NCBI RefSeq assembly: GCF_047237965.1
Contig: NZ_JBDFLX010000001.1
Location: 2,852,001 to 2,916,000, forward strand
Reading direction: 5' to 3'
DNA length: 64,000 bases
From: Noviherbaspirillum_A sp047237965
Lineage (GTDB): Bacteria; Pseudomonadota; Gammaproteobacteria; Burkholderiales; Burkholderiaceae_D
Numbering within the stretch: position 1 is the stretch's first letter; each line of letters begins with the position of its first letter. The notes under the pieces were generated by a model, which was not told where the DNA came from, ran no database searches, and was given only the letters and a program-made list of their open reading frames with translations. Below, in pieces: positions 52,501 to 60,979 of the stretch. Made by a program: the position numbers and the translations under genes.

Positions 52501-53099
52501 ATGGCCCGCGCTATCAGCGCCTGATTCAGCGCCGTCAGCGGTTCACGCAGCCTTTCAAGCTGCTCGGGCATAAGCAGGCAATCATCCTGGCTGGCGCCAA
52601 AACAGGCCGACAGGCCGTTGCATGCATGATGAACATCGGCAATATGCAAACTTTCCAGGCCGATGCGCCCTTCCTGAACCGCGCAGCAAAAGCGGCGCAG
52701 AAAAACCGTCAGTTGGCTGATCATGCCTGCCAGGGCCTTTTCATGGCATTGCAATGTCAGATAGCCCGCACCGCACGTCTCCTTGATCTGCGTGAACAGG
52801 CCGATCGCTTCGCCCAGGTCGGTCTCGCCACTCCTGTTCCAATCGGACAGGCCATCGCCAAGGGCGCAGATTGCGCGTCGCACCGCCTCCTGGTCGTCCT
52901 GCCCGGGCTGTTCGTCCAGATTGATCCGGCTGGTTGCAGTGCCGTCGAGCAGCCGTTGTGGCGCTTGCTCCCGGGTAAGGAGATGCGCGGTGTCCCGGTT
53001 TGCGTTGGGGGGAGCCTCGGGCGCTGGCGCATGCCAGCCCTGCCGTACAGGCGAGTTGCCGCGCTGCGCGGATGATGACGCGGAAGTGGAATCGGCCAT
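49506..53099 (-). CDS. Giant helical-repeat/ankyrin protein F
   Basis: A 1197-residue protein from ATG 53099. No ribosome site is obvious. The open frame extends 113 codons upstream, but this ATG sits at the same distance from a TTACC(A/G)AG box as in genes A, B and E. Residues 1-60 are Ser/Pro-rich. About 60-650 is an alpha-helical region of unrecognised family with repeated leucine-rich helices. Two Thr tracts (13 and 8 in a row, about 700-735) separate a basic, Pro-rich linker. A second globular part follows (about 830-960), then C-terminal ankyrin-like repeats (NALMHAITSRCLLNVRHLL, NAMMLAIMDGG). No catalytic motif is seen. Confidence 0.82.
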   Translation of the reverse strand: MADSTSASSSAQRGNSPVRQGWHAPAPEAPPNANRDTAHLLTREQAPQRLLDGTATSRINLDEQPGQDDQEAVRRAICALGDGLSDWNRSGETDLGEAIGLFTQIKETCGAGYLTLQCHEKALAGMISQLTVFLRRFCCAVQEGRIGLESLHIADVHHACNGLSACFGASQDDCLLMPEQLERLREPLTALNQALIARAMQCGLPRQIKSNGMLMDILNCQTRGLRQELFAFKDEKITALFRASLKVMFEWLAPHGDGAPMTLVGPLDTRQLGKCMVQLKTMYKYGLVDLDAATPDGRDNRRLLGEVALCLCGGLSGGFTTWRQAGNDDSSSSIRGTHWRLMPAAAERVPVTNIGNTIKDFIAAGLINTCAPQLPAIVGQLSEWMQHLPARELVDAGHRAQGLGNCCNFLRGMSEALFLGMTLPVQERKRFSRACARMLALAEQFVGKPHLVSMDQSLVNLVSFIKAMDKLGEQSRSQLARLAGSLLQAFNRLAGAIHHIDSITGLLAGLAYLLRSKLAGSGQMTGLLETLIRHAHALNIGNCTPEARMHLVDGALLCLAISQKSQAHQHCATLLDTLLRLYRQGEERLPYLKAARHLLGTGESQAQRLQPVLRLLLGRQAGDSIGLPELEEAIGRLQEASDTQMQVAPDDPAPELFPPNSASEIQKTQWRPGPTYRAPMPVTTTTTTTTTTTTTGFCSPTTTTTTTTMTATSIASPTITATAPPADHRHHQQLTQNDVAQPDDPASTAVAPTIVPAWGTKTNAATNASPPSSRQPGKPGRGVARPRPSSNTTVKPLPGNMKWKSDVEEWFALLAQPGKETEENLARLKKLATANRTLLQASMGEGTGTGGALYRALATGRPQTVYWLTREIPADTQTEPEAVLEQLFGDLDVLIGGNHKKALGVYLDSLPRQRRDRVMAHFTSGLTVIPQGFQQVMKERGLTLPGVVEKTARPVRKNKRHQKATPSPGLDDFANPFSLDKKSNILISSVMLGLSSQVSDLLSTTAGQAMAVEQDASGMNALMYASTCSPMLHALSFYGPDQCLPPDRRPEAAATPGSKPPRPRRELLEFKFTIQLLALPSAQVQARAIDHDGNNALMHAITSRCLLNVRHLLRLPSADEQAGVRNNEGRNAMMLAIMDGGVTVLEWLLELPSGKAQLQAVDNKGRNAIDYLREHLVGEERERLLAMADAVLNPRTD

Positions 53100-53162
53100 G
53101 GTGATGTCGATGAAATGAAGTGGGGGAACGAGGCAGGAGCGAGAATTGCCATGCCAGCCGGC

Positions 53163-53191
53163 CTCGGTAACGCTTTCCTCCAAACTGTTCA
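53163..53191 (-). promoter_or_regulatory. Degraded copy of the shared element, gene F
   Basis: Minus strand TGAACA, 18 nt, CCGAG (within GTTACCGAG), ending 63 nt before the chosen ATG. The right half and spacing match genes A, B and E; the left half matches weakly. Confidence 0.35.
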
Positions 53192-53396
53192 TCCCCTGCT
53201 TGCAGGCTCTCGCGCATTCCGCGCCCGAACCAGGCGCGCCTGAGGCGACAGGCATCACCGCATCTCGATCGAGCGCTTGCTGGATGGGCTGTTTGCATTC
53301 CGGCATGTGGGCCGGGGCGGGTGCATCCCCAAAAGGGCACTGCATTCCTGGCGTCGGTTGAACAAGACAAGGCTGGACAGTCGACTGTCGTTTCAT

Positions 53397-53437
53397 TGCC
53401 CTCGATGCCATGCCCTTCGGGGATGGCATCGAGGGCA
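53397..53437. other. Long perfect hairpin upstream of lrgA and gene F
   Basis: TGCCCTCGATGCCAT and ATGGCATCGAGGGCA pair over 15 bp, with further GC pairing near a TTCGG-containing loop. No T-run on either side. It could block read-through between the divergent genes or act as a protein site. Confidence 0.5.
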
Positions 53438-53639
53438 CGCCTGTGGTTGCGCGGCAGTGCCGCCCTCGGTTGAAAAGCAGCAGCCACGGTTCCGGCAGCG
53501 CAGCCGCGTCCTCATCGGCAACCGCTCTAGACCACGCCGGCCCCGGTCAGCGTGCCATGGACCTTCCAGGTCGCCAGGCAAGGCGCAATGCCTTTCAAGC
53601 CCGCACCCTATAATTCCCCATTTGACGCCACCCCATGCC

Positions 53640-54002
53640 ATGAATGCCCTGCGCGGATTTGCCCTGCTGCTGTTGCTGCAAGCCTGCGGCGAAGGATTGA
53701 GCCGCCTGCTTTCCCTGCCCATACCCGGCCCCGTGATCGGCCTCTTGCTGCTGTGGCCGGTGGTGCAATGGACGCCGCTGCGCGAGGCCGTGGCGGCCGC
53801 GGCGCAGCTGCTGCTCAATCACCTGTCGCTGTTCTTCGTGCCGGCCGGCGTCGGCGTGATTGCCCATCTGGACCTGGTGTCGGCGTATGGCATGCGCCTG
53901 CTGGCCGTGGTGGTGCTGTCGACCTGGATCGGCCTGGCGGTCACGGCGCTGACGCTGCGCGCGCTGCTGCGGCGCGCCGACCGGGAGCCCGGCCATGAGT
54001 GA
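53640..54002 (+). CDS. lrgA: LrgA/CidA-family holin-like protein
   Basis: A 120-residue membrane protein with four predicted transmembrane helices and the family motif SLPIPGPVIGLLLL near residues 25-40. In Gram-positives LrgA/CidA modulate murein hydrolase activity and metabolite export; in proteobacteria the role is less clear. The start is ATG 53640; the upstream frame is unrelated. It overlaps lrgB by 8 nt. Confidence 0.88.
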   Translation: MNALRGFALLLLLQACGEGLSRLLSLPIPGPVIGLLLLWPVVQWTPLREAVAAAAQLLLNHLSLFFVPAGVGVIAHLDLVSAYGMRLLAVVVLSTWIGLAVTALTLRALLRRADREPGHE

Positions 54003-54720
54003 GTTCGTGCAGCTGTGGGTGTACCTGTCTTCCGCGCCGCTGTTCGGGCTGACCTCGACGCTGGTGGTGTATGTGCTGGTGCAATGGGCCTACGAAAGGC
54101 TGGACCATGCGCCGTGGGCCAACCCGGTGCTGTGGTCGGTGCTGGCGCTGGGCTCGGTGCTGGTGGCTACCCGCACGCCTTACCAGACCTATTTCGCCGG
54201 CGCACAGTTCGTGCATGTGCTGCTGGGCCCGGCCGTGGTGGCGCTGGGCTGGCCGCTGTGGCAGCGCCGCGGCGAACTCAGGAGCCGCGGCATGGCGCTG
54301 GTGCTGGCCGCCACTCTGGGCGGCGCGGCAGCCGCCGGCAGCGCGGTGCTGCTGGCCTGGGCATTCGACCTGCCGGCCGATGTGATCCGCTCGCTCGCGC
54401 CCAAGTCCACCACCGCGCCGGTGGCGATGGGCATCGCCGAGCGGCTGGGCGGCATACCGGCGCTGGCGGCGGTGTTTGCGGTGCTGACCGGCATGGTCGG
54501 CGCGCTGTCGGGCAAATACCTGTTCGACCTGCTGGGCGTGCGCGACTGGGCGGTGCGCGGTTTTGCATTGGGCACCGCTTCCCATGGCATCGGCGCGGCG
54601 CGGGCGCTGCAGGTGCATGCCGACGCCGGCGCCTATGCCGGCATTGCGCTGGGCCTGCAGGTGCTGATCGCCTCGCTGCTGCTGCCGCTGGCGGCGCGCG
54701 CCCTTGCGTGGCTGGGGTGA
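53995..54720 (+). CDS. lrgB: LrgB-family membrane protein
   Basis: A 241-residue partner of LrgA with six or more transmembrane helices. The conserved core includes SLAPKSTTAPVAMGIAERLGG and the late ALGTASHGIGAARAL block, both hallmarks of LrgB/CidB/YohK. The overlapping start with lrgA indicates translational coupling. The two probably act together in metabolite transport or autolysis control. Confidence 0.9.
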   Translation: MSEFVQLWVYLSSAPLFGLTSTLVVYVLVQWAYERLDHAPWANPVLWSVLALGSVLVATRTPYQTYFAGAQFVHVLLGPAVVALGWPLWQRRGELRSRGMALVLAATLGGAAAAGSAVLLAWAFDLPADVIRSLAPKSTTAPVAMGIAERLGGIPALAAVFAVLTGMVGALSGKYLFDLLGVRDWAVRGFALGTASHGIGAARALQVHADAGAYAGIALGLQVLIASLLLPLAARALAWLG

Positions 54721-54791
54721 GTGCCGCGTCAACAGAAACGATCCTGTCCTTCCCTTTCACGACTGCCCCACGCCACGGGGATCCATCATCC

Positions 54792-55394
54792 ATGTCATCC
54801 GCGCCTTCCCGCCCCGTCTGCCCCACTTGCCTGCGCCCGGCCCGTGCCTGCATCTGCGCCTGGGCGATGCCCACCGCGAACCAGGTCGACCTGCTTCTGC
54901 TGCAGCATCCGCTGGAAACCGGCCATGCCAAGAACAGTCTGACCCTGCTGCGGCTGTCCCTTGCGCGCTATGCGGTGGCGGTGGGCGAAGCCTTCGCGCC
55001 TGCTCAACTGCAGCAACTGCTCGATGGCCCCGAACCGGGCAAGACGCAGCCGGTGCTGCTGTATCCCGGGGCGCCGGACACACCGTCCTTTCTCCCCGAT
55101 CCCGACGGCCCGCCGCCGCGCCTGGTGGTACTGGATGCGACCTGGCGCAAGAGTCGGAAGATGCTGGCGCTGAACCCGGCCCTGCAGGCGCTGCCCCGGC
55201 TGTCGCTGTCGGCGCCGCCGCCGTCGCAATACCGGATCAGGAAGGCGCACAAGCCGGGGCAGCTCTCGACGCTGGAAGCGGTCTGCCATGCGCTGGCCCA
55301 ACTGGAAGGCGACGCAGCGCGCTATCGGCCGCTGCTGCAGGCCTTCGACGGTTTCGTCGCGCAGCAGCTGGCTTTTCGCGACACGGCGGATTAA
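54792..55394 (+). CDS. DTW-domain tRNA-uridine aminocarboxypropyltransferase
   Basis: A 200-residue enzyme from ATG 54792. An N-terminal Cys cluster (CPTCLRPARACIC, Cys10-Cys22) is followed by the DTW signature in VVLDATWRKSRKM (DATW at 115-118) and YRIRKAHKPGQLSTLEA. DTW proteins (TapT/YfiP, DTWD1/2) add the acp group to tRNA uridine from S-adenosylmethionine. Its stop overlaps the convergent HD gene by 4 nt. Confidence 0.88.
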   Translation: MSSAPSRPVCPTCLRPARACICAWAMPTANQVDLLLLQHPLETGHAKNSLTLLRLSLARYAVAVGEAFAPAQLQQLLDGPEPGKTQPVLLYPGAPDTPSFLPDPDGPPPRLVVLDATWRKSRKMLALNPALQALPRLSLSAPPPSQYRIRKAHKPGQLSTLEAVCHALAQLEGDAARYRPLLQAFDGFVAQQLAFRDTAD

Positions 55395-56050
55395 GCCCCT
55401 GCCGCGGCGCCGCCCCACTCCGCGATAAACCGGTCCCGGAACCCGCGCAGCCAGTCCAGGCGCTCGTTGGCCAGCGCCTGGCCAGCCTCGGTCTGCATGG
55501 TGGCCGGCAGGGTCGCCAGCTTGCATTCGATATGGTCGAGCGCATAGGCGCGGTCGTCCGGTACGCGATGAAGGGCGCCCGGATCGTCGCCATGCGCCAG
55601 CGCCGAGCCCATGCGGCCGGCGGTATAGAACAACCGCGCCAGGCCGATGGCGCCCAGCGCGTCGAGCCGGTCGGCATCCTGGACGATGCGCGCTTCCAGG
55701 GTGCGCGGCGCGATCGCCGCGGAAAAGCTGTGGGCCTCGATCGCATGCGCCACCGCCGCCAGCCGGTCCGCGGGAAAACCGGCCTCCGCCAGCCTTGCCG
55801 ATGCCAGCGCGGCCGCCTGGCGCGAGGCGGTACTGCGCTGCGGGTGGTTCTTCGGCAGGTTCACCAGGTCATGCAGGTAGCAGGCGGCCAATACCACCAG
55901 CGCATCGGCTTCGGAGGAATGGGCCAGCAGTTCGGTGGCGCTGTGCCAGACGCGGTGCAGGTGCTGCAGGTCATGGGCGCCGTCGTCGCCTGCCGCGGCC
56001 TGGGCGATGTCGGCCAGACGTGGCTGCCAATGGCTTATCAAGAGGTTCAT
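55391..56050 (-). CDS. HD-domain hydrolase (YedJ-type)
   Basis: A 219-residue protein from ATG 56050; an in-frame ATG ten codons upstream is possible. The metal-binding HD pattern is complete: His30 or His32 in HDLQHLHRVW, His60-Asp61 in CYLHDLVN and Asp125/127 in VQDADRLDALG. The family is a metal-dependent phosphohydrolase of uncertain substrate, probably nucleotide-related. Convergent to the DTW gene. Confidence 0.85.
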   Translation of the reverse strand: MNLLISHWQPRLADIAQAAAGDDGAHDLQHLHRVWHSATELLAHSSEADALVVLAACYLHDLVNLPKNHPQRSTASRQAAALASARLAEAGFPADRLAAVAHAIEAHSFSAAIAPRTLEARIVQDADRLDALGAIGLARLFYTAGRMGSALAHGDDPGALHRVPDDRAYALDHIECKLATLPATMQTEAGQALANERLDWLRGFRDRFIAEWGGAAAGA

Positions 56051-56245
56051 CAACACTGCTTTCTGAGCAAAAGCCGGCATGGTAAAGCCGGGCACCACAT
56101 TGGCCACTTGTTTCTCTGTCGTTTTTTCACCAAAAGTTTCTTTATTGCATTGCTGCCATAAAGCAATTCCCCTAGCCTATCGACTTTCCAGAATGCATTT
56201 TCTCAAGGCGCATGGTGCTGCCTGGGGTTTCTCTTTTCCTTTTCC

Positions 56246-57400
56246 ATGACAATCTCAAGGCAAGAACGCAGCCTGCTGCCCTTCGTCACGCTGCAGGGCG
56301 CGGTCGGCACCCTGTCCGGCTTCATCGGCTATTTCCTGATGGGCGGCAGCCGCCATGAAGCGATGTTCGAATTCACTGCGCTGCTGCTGACCGTGGCCAT
56401 GATCGCCGCGGTGCTGGCCTACGGCCTTGGCCCGCGACTGGGGCTGACCGGCAAGACGCTGATGAAACTGGGCTTTTTCCTGCCGGGCGTGGTGCTGTTG
56501 TCCGGTAACCAGACGGTGTGGGCGATGTCGATTGCCTTCGGCGGCTTCCTGGGCCTGACCTGGAGCGCCCGCCACTGGCTGGAAATGCAGCTGCTGACGG
56601 ATGGCCAGCGCGACGGCTACGCCTCGCATGCCGGCGCAGTGGGCGTGGCCGGCGGCATCGTCGCCACGCTGCTGGCGACCATGCTGCTGGCCAGGACCGG
56701 CAACAGCGCCCGCCTGCTGTATGCGCTGTATGGCGCGGCCTGCCTGCTGGCCGCCTGGCGGCTCGGACGCGGCATGGCGGATGCGCCGCTGCAGCCGCTG
56801 AAAGCGCCGTTTGCGCTGGTGCGGCAGCCGCAATTCCTGGCCTGCCTGCCGCTGTTCTTCCTGGAGTCCGGCCTGTTTGGCCTGGGCCAGGCGGTGACCT
56901 CGATCGGCGCTTCCCGCGCGATGGGCTCGGCCACCGCGCTGGGCTGGGTCGCCACCGTCGCCGGCCTGGCAGGCGGCGTCGGCCTCTACCTGTCGGCCAG
57001 GAAGCGCGACGTCGGCAACCGCGGCTCCTGGCTGGGCGGCTCCTGCCTTGCCATGGCGGTGGCCTTCCTGTTCCTGGCCGGCAGCGCCTGGCTGCCGGGA
57101 CTGTTCGTGGTCCACCTGATCGCCAAGGCCGCCGCCGGCCCCTTCCTGGGCGCCAGCGAGCTTGTGCTGAACCAGCGCGCGCTGGACATCCAGGGCGACC
57201 TCGGCGACCGCATCGTGGTGCGCGAAGTCACGCTCTGGGTATTGCGCATGGCTTCGCTGCTGGGCTTCTGGGCGTTGTCGGCGACGATGGCGCCGGCCAT
57301 GATGCTGGCGGTCGGCGCTGCGTTCATGGCGCTGGCGGTGGGGCTGGAATACCTGGTGGCGCAGGCCTGGTTCGGGGAAGGCGCGCGGCAGGCGGCGTGA
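56246..57400 (+). CDS. MFS-like membrane transporter of unknown substrate
   Basis: A 384-residue protein with about 10-12 hydrophobic segments and a two-lobe MFS-like pattern; short loops contain SARKRD and ARHWLE. No motif points to a substrate. The final helices run to YLVAQAWF, then a short tail. It stands alone between an A/T-rich gap (56051-56245) and opgD; 57401-57534 downstream shows no gene. Confidence 0.65.
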   Translation: MTISRQERSLLPFVTLQGAVGTLSGFIGYFLMGGSRHEAMFEFTALLLTVAMIAAVLAYGLGPRLGLTGKTLMKLGFFLPGVVLLSGNQTVWAMSIAFGGFLGLTWSARHWLEMQLLTDGQRDGYASHAGAVGVAGGIVATLLATMLLARTGNSARLLYALYGAACLLAAWRLGRGMADAPLQPLKAPFALVRQPQFLACLPLFFLESGLFGLGQAVTSIGASRAMGSATALGWVATVAGLAGGVGLYLSARKRDVGNRGSWLGGSCLAMAVAFLFLAGSAWLPGLFVVHLIAKAAAGPFLGASELVLNQRALDIQGDLGDRIVVREVTLWVLRMASLLGFWALSATMAPAMMLAVGAAFMALAVGLEYLVAQAWFGEGARQAA

Positions 57401-57534
57401 GGCGGGGCAGCCGCAGGACAGTACGCTCGCCTACCAGCCCGAGCGCATTGCTTCCTGATAGGCGACGCCGTTTCGCCTGAGCCAGTCAGGCCGAAAGCGC
57501 TCTAGTCTTTGCGGGCCGGTACTGGCCAGCCAGG

Positions 57535-59121
57535 TCATGCAAAACTCCGGTCCGTCGGCGGCGTCCACTGGTACAGCCAGGTCTCGCTCAGCGGCTGGCC
57601 ATCCACTTCCAGATACAGGCGCAGGTTGACCGGCTCCTTGTCGGTGTCGGGCAGCTTCAAATCGAACATGGCCCGGTATCCCTTGACCGAGTCCAGCGGC
57701 CGCGCCGAGGTGATTTCCACCGTGCCGTGGCTGGCGGTGATCACCGGCTTGACCACGGCCTTGCTGCTCAAGAGCGCCAGGTCGCCGCCGGCGAAATCGA
57801 TGGCGAAACGCCAGGAGAAATACTTGCGCTTCTGGCCGATCACGCCGCCGACGCCGGTGCGGGTGGCCACCACGGTGGCGAGATTGGGCACGGCCGGCAT
57901 CTTCGTGCCCCAGTGCAGGCGATAGCCAAACAGCAGTTCCTGGCCCGGCTGCGGTTTTTCTTCCGGGTTCCAGAAGGCGACGATGTTGTCGAAGGTTTCA
58001 TCCACTGTCGGGATTTCGACCAGCTGCACCGAACCCTTGCCCCAGCCCGCCTTGGGTTCCACCCACAGGCTGGGCCGGCGGTCGTAGAACACGCCGTCAT
58101 CCTGATAATGCTCGAAATTGCGGTCGCGCTGCAGAAGGCCGAAACCGCGCGGATTGTTGTCGGCATAGGCGTTGAAGCGCAGCTGCGGCGGATTGGCCAG
58201 CGGCCGCCAGATCCATTCGCCGCTGCCGGTCCACATCGCCAGGCCGTCGCTGTCATGGATTTCCGGGCGCCAGTCGTTGGCCATGCGGCGGTCGTTCTCG
58301 CCGTACTGGTACATGCTGGTCAGCGGGCCGATGCCGAGCCGCTCGATCGGCTTTCTCGGATAGAGCGCGGCGTCGACATCCATCGCGGTGGTGGCGCCGG
58401 GCACGATCTCGAAGCGGTAGGCGCCGGCGACGCTGGGCGAATCCAGCAGCGCATACACCACCAGCTTGCTGGAATCCTTGCCCGGCCTCTCCAGCCAGAA
58501 GTCGCGGAACATCGGGAATTCCTCCGGCCGCTCCATGCCGGTGTCGATCGCCAGGCCGCGCGCCGACAGGCCATACTGCCATTCGCCGCCAACGGCGCGG
58601 AAATAGCTGGCGCCGAGGAAGGCGGTGATGTCGCGGGTCAGGTCAGTATGGAAGTTGACGCGAAAGCCGGCAAAGCCCAGGTCCTTGGGCAGTTCGCCGC
58701 CCTTCAGGCCGCTCTTGCCGTAATTAAACATTTCCGGATCATAGGCCAGCTCGCGCGCCATGCCGTCGACGACTTCATGGATCTGCACCGGCTGCTTGAA
58801 GAACAGGCCGAGGTGGAAGAATTTCACCTGGAAGCGCAGCTTGTCATTGGCCCACAGCGCATGGTCGTCGCGGTAGCCGATGGCCTGGTACTGGTCCCAG
58901 TCCAGCGCCGACACCCGCGGCGGCAGCTGGTCGGTCACGGGCTTGTAGGCCTGCTGCGCCATCTCGCGGGCGCGGCCCTTGAGCCAGGCGTAGTCGAAGG
59001 CCTGGGCCTTGCCCAGGGTTTTCAGTCGGGTCGGGGTGTCGCTGGCGGCAGCGGGCCGGGGCAGATAAATGCCGGCCAGGGCCAGCGCGGCGGATGCCTT
59101 GAGCAGGTCACGACGATGCAT
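57535..59121 (-). CDS. opgD: Periplasmic glucan biosynthesis protein OpgD/MdoD (Tat substrate)
   Basis: A 528-residue periplasmic protein with a twin-arginine signal, HRRDLLKASAALALAG (residues 2-17), cleaved near AAA-SD (about 27). It has the MdoG domains: FHLGLFFKQPVQIHEV, the conserved ASYFRAVGGEWQYGLSARGLAIDTG and the beta-sandwich end. OpgD/OpgG shape osmoregulated periplasmic glucans; the Tat signal favours OpgD over OpgG. The start ATG 59121 has GGAG upstream. No opgH is adjacent. Confidence 0.9.
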   Translation of the reverse strand: MHRRDLLKASAALALAGIYLPRPAAASDTPTRLKTLGKAQAFDYAWLKGRAREMAQQAYKPVTDQLPPRVSALDWDQYQAIGYRDDHALWANDKLRFQVKFFHLGLFFKQPVQIHEVVDGMARELAYDPEMFNYGKSGLKGGELPKDLGFAGFRVNFHTDLTRDITAFLGASYFRAVGGEWQYGLSARGLAIDTGMERPEEFPMFRDFWLERPGKDSSKLVVYALLDSPSVAGAYRFEIVPGATTAMDVDAALYPRKPIERLGIGPLTSMYQYGENDRRMANDWRPEIHDSDGLAMWTGSGEWIWRPLANPPQLRFNAYADNNPRGFGLLQRDRNFEHYQDDGVFYDRRPSLWVEPKAGWGKGSVQLVEIPTVDETFDNIVAFWNPEEKPQPGQELLFGYRLHWGTKMPAVPNLATVVATRTGVGGVIGQKRKYFSWRFAIDFAGGDLALLSSKAVVKPVITASHGTVEITSARPLDSVKGYRAMFDLKLPDTDKEPVNLRLYLEVDGQPLSETWLYQWTPPTDRSFA

Positions 59122-59358
59122 GGGGCTCCTTTTCTGAAGAGGAATGGGGCGCAATGGCTGAAACCGGATGCGGCGGCGCCTCGTCAAAATGCTGCGCCGC
59201 AACGGCGAAGCCGACACTATACAAGAGGCTGCGGATACGGTTGAGCTTGCCGGCACGCCGGGCGGGAGTTGGTCAATTCCCGCACGCCGTCATCAGGGGC
59301 GGAAACTGCCCCGCCCGCAGGATCGTTACCTTTATGCAATCTCCGGCCGCAGCCGGCG

Positions 59359-60090
59359 TCACCGCAGCCGCCGCAGATGCCGCGGCAATTGCGTTACCGA
59401 CCTGAGCTTTACATCGACGTAGGCCGGCTTGCGCGTATTGGCCAGCGCCCTATGCGCGCTGCTGTGCTGGCGCTGTGCCGCATGCGCCGGCAGAGGCAGA
59501 TACTGGGTAATCCACACGGTGCGCATGCCAAGCTGGCGCGCGCCCTTCAGGTGATTGACGGTATCTTCCACCAGCACGCAGCGGCCCGGCGCCAGGCGGT
59601 TACGCGCCATCAGCCTCTTGAGCATCAGCCGCGACGGCTTGGGCCGCAGTTGCCGGTGCACCGTCATCGCCTCGATCGGCACATGCTGGGCGAAATGCCG
59701 GTGCAGGCCGAGGTGGCGCAGCACGTCCTGCGAATAGCGGCGCGGCGCATTGGTCAGCAGGATCTTCCTGCCCGGCAGCCGCGCCAGCAGCCGTCCCAGG
59801 CCGCGCTCGGCGCGGATCATGGTGGCAAGGTCGTCGAACTGATGGGCCTCATGCAGGAAATCGTCGGCCCGCACCTGATGGTGGCGCACCATGCCCAGCA
59901 GCGTTGCGCCATAGCGCTGCCAGTAAGCCAGCCGCGCCGCATTCACCGCCTCCGCCGTGGCCGCCATGCCGTTCTGCTCCAGCACCCTGGCGATGTAGAC
60001 ATTCATGTTCGCCGTGATCGCCGGGAAGATCGCGTGCGATGCGTTGTGCAGGGTATTGTCGAGGTCGAACAGCCAGGTCAGCTTGGGCAT
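59359..60090 (-). CDS. HAD-family pyrimidine 5'-nucleotidase-like phosphatase
   Basis: A 243-residue HAD subfamily IA phosphatase. Motif I is FDLDNTL (nucleophile Asp9, Asp11), motif II ILLTNAP, motif III Lys in RPKPS, and motif IV CVLVEDT. In betaproteobacteria this gene commonly neighbours argB and matches Sdt1/Ssm1-type pyrimidine nucleotidases. It has a basic Arg-rich C-terminal extension of about 30 residues. The substrate is inferred. Confidence 0.87.
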   Translation of the reverse strand: MPKLTWLFDLDNTLHNASHAIFPAITANMNVYIARVLEQNGMAATAEAVNAARLAYWQRYGATLLGMVRHHQVRADDFLHEAHQFDDLATMIRAERGLGRLLARLPGRKILLTNAPRRYSQDVLRHLGLHRHFAQHVPIEAMTVHRQLRPKPSRLMLKRLMARNRLAPGRCVLVEDTVNHLKGARQLGMRTVWITQYLPLPAHAAQRQHSSAHRALANTRKPAYVDVKLRSVTQLPRHLRRLR

Positions 60091-60316
60091 GAAATGAGAA
60101 AGTTTATTCAGAAGGTGCCGCTAGCGGCAGGCAGGACCAGACTTTCGGGGATACAGCCAGGTTGGTCAAGTCCATGGGAGCCGGCGGGGCCATTGCACCT
60201 GTCGCCGATCAAGGCGTTGAGGGTGGCCTGGGCTAATGCGTTTGCCGTTAAAGCACGCGCAGCGGCAGCGACAGTTGCAGTTGCAGTTGTTTTTGAAGTT
60301 GCCGTTGCTTTTAAGT

Positions 60317-60582
60317 CCCGTTGAGCGCGCCGTGACGTCGGTGCGTGGAGCGGGAAAAGGTGCGGCGTCTGTCTGAGCCAAGCGCAGCTTGGCGAGTTTA
60401 GCCGCGCCCCGCTCCATGCATCGACGGCACGGGGACCCTCGCGCAGCGAGGGCGCGATCACCGGGTCGCCTTTTCTTGCCTACTTCTTTTGGCGAAGCAA
60501 AAGAAGTAGGTCGCCTGCCGGGGCGAACTCCCGGCCTGGTCATGACGACAGTGCAGTCGGCTTGCTTCACCCGGCGTAAAGA
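60317..60582 (+). repeat. Structured intergenic repeat, left inverted copy
   Basis: About 265 nt matching, in reverse complement, the copy at 60664-60924. It contains three hairpins: a 13-bp stem with GCGAAG loop (60479-60510), CCCTCGC-GCA-GCGAGGG (60436-60452), and a CAAGC-GCA-GCTTGG stem. The outer GGAGCGGG pairs with CCCGCTCC. Short open frames here (for example 60108-60461 minus) look like the spurious proteins often predicted in such repeats. Confidence 0.85.
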
Positions 60583-60663
60583 CGTCACTGCGAAGCAGCA
60601 GTTGCAGTTGCCTTCGGCAGTACGCTGCGATCACTGCTAAAGGCAACAGCGACAGTGCTGCCC

Positions 60664-60924
60664 GTGCCTTGCCGGGTGACGCAAGGCGGCTGCACTGCCG
60701 TGGAGACAAGCCGGGAGTCCGTCCCGGCGGCCGGGTTACTTTTTTGCTTCGCCAAAAAAGTAACCAAAAAAGGCGACCCGATGATCGCGCCCCGCTGCGC
60801 GGGGTGCCCGTGCCAGCGGTACCCGGAGCGGGGCGCGGCTAAACTCGCCAAGCTGCGCTTGACTCAGACAGACGCCGCACCTTTTCCCGCTCCGGGCACC
60901 GCTGACACGGCGCGCTCAACGGGA
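60664..60924 (-). repeat. Structured intergenic repeat, right inverted copy
   Basis: Inverse partner of 60317-60582, separated by about 80 nt. The 13-bp stem (60734-60765, loop CTTCGC) and the CCCCGC/GCGGGG stem (60790-60804) occupy the same places as in the left copy but with different, still fully paired bases. Flanking ACGGCA-type hexamer runs adjoin both outer ends. Together with the left copy it accounts for most of the 934-nt gap 60091-61024. Confidence 0.85.
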
Positions 60925-60979
60925 TTTCACTGCAACGGCAACGGCAACGGCAACTGCAAACCCCAACCCCAACCCCAAC

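Larger units (their letters stand above)
53100..53639. other. Long gap between genes F and lrgA
   Basis: This 540-nt gap holds the degraded promoter-like element of F and a strong hairpin. The minus-strand open frame continuing from F through it might be an N-terminal extension of F but has no visible domain; the antisense strand has no supported gene. Confidence 0.5.

Noticed and set aside
49506..53099. Assignment of gene F to the SKWP/HEAT-repeat effector family
   Set aside because: Only loose resemblance of a few Leu/Trp helices; no clear repeat consensus.
60108..60851. Several 80-140 codon frames between the HAD gene and argB
   Set aside because: They lie inside the inverted structured repeats and are of the type often wrongly predicted as proteins there.
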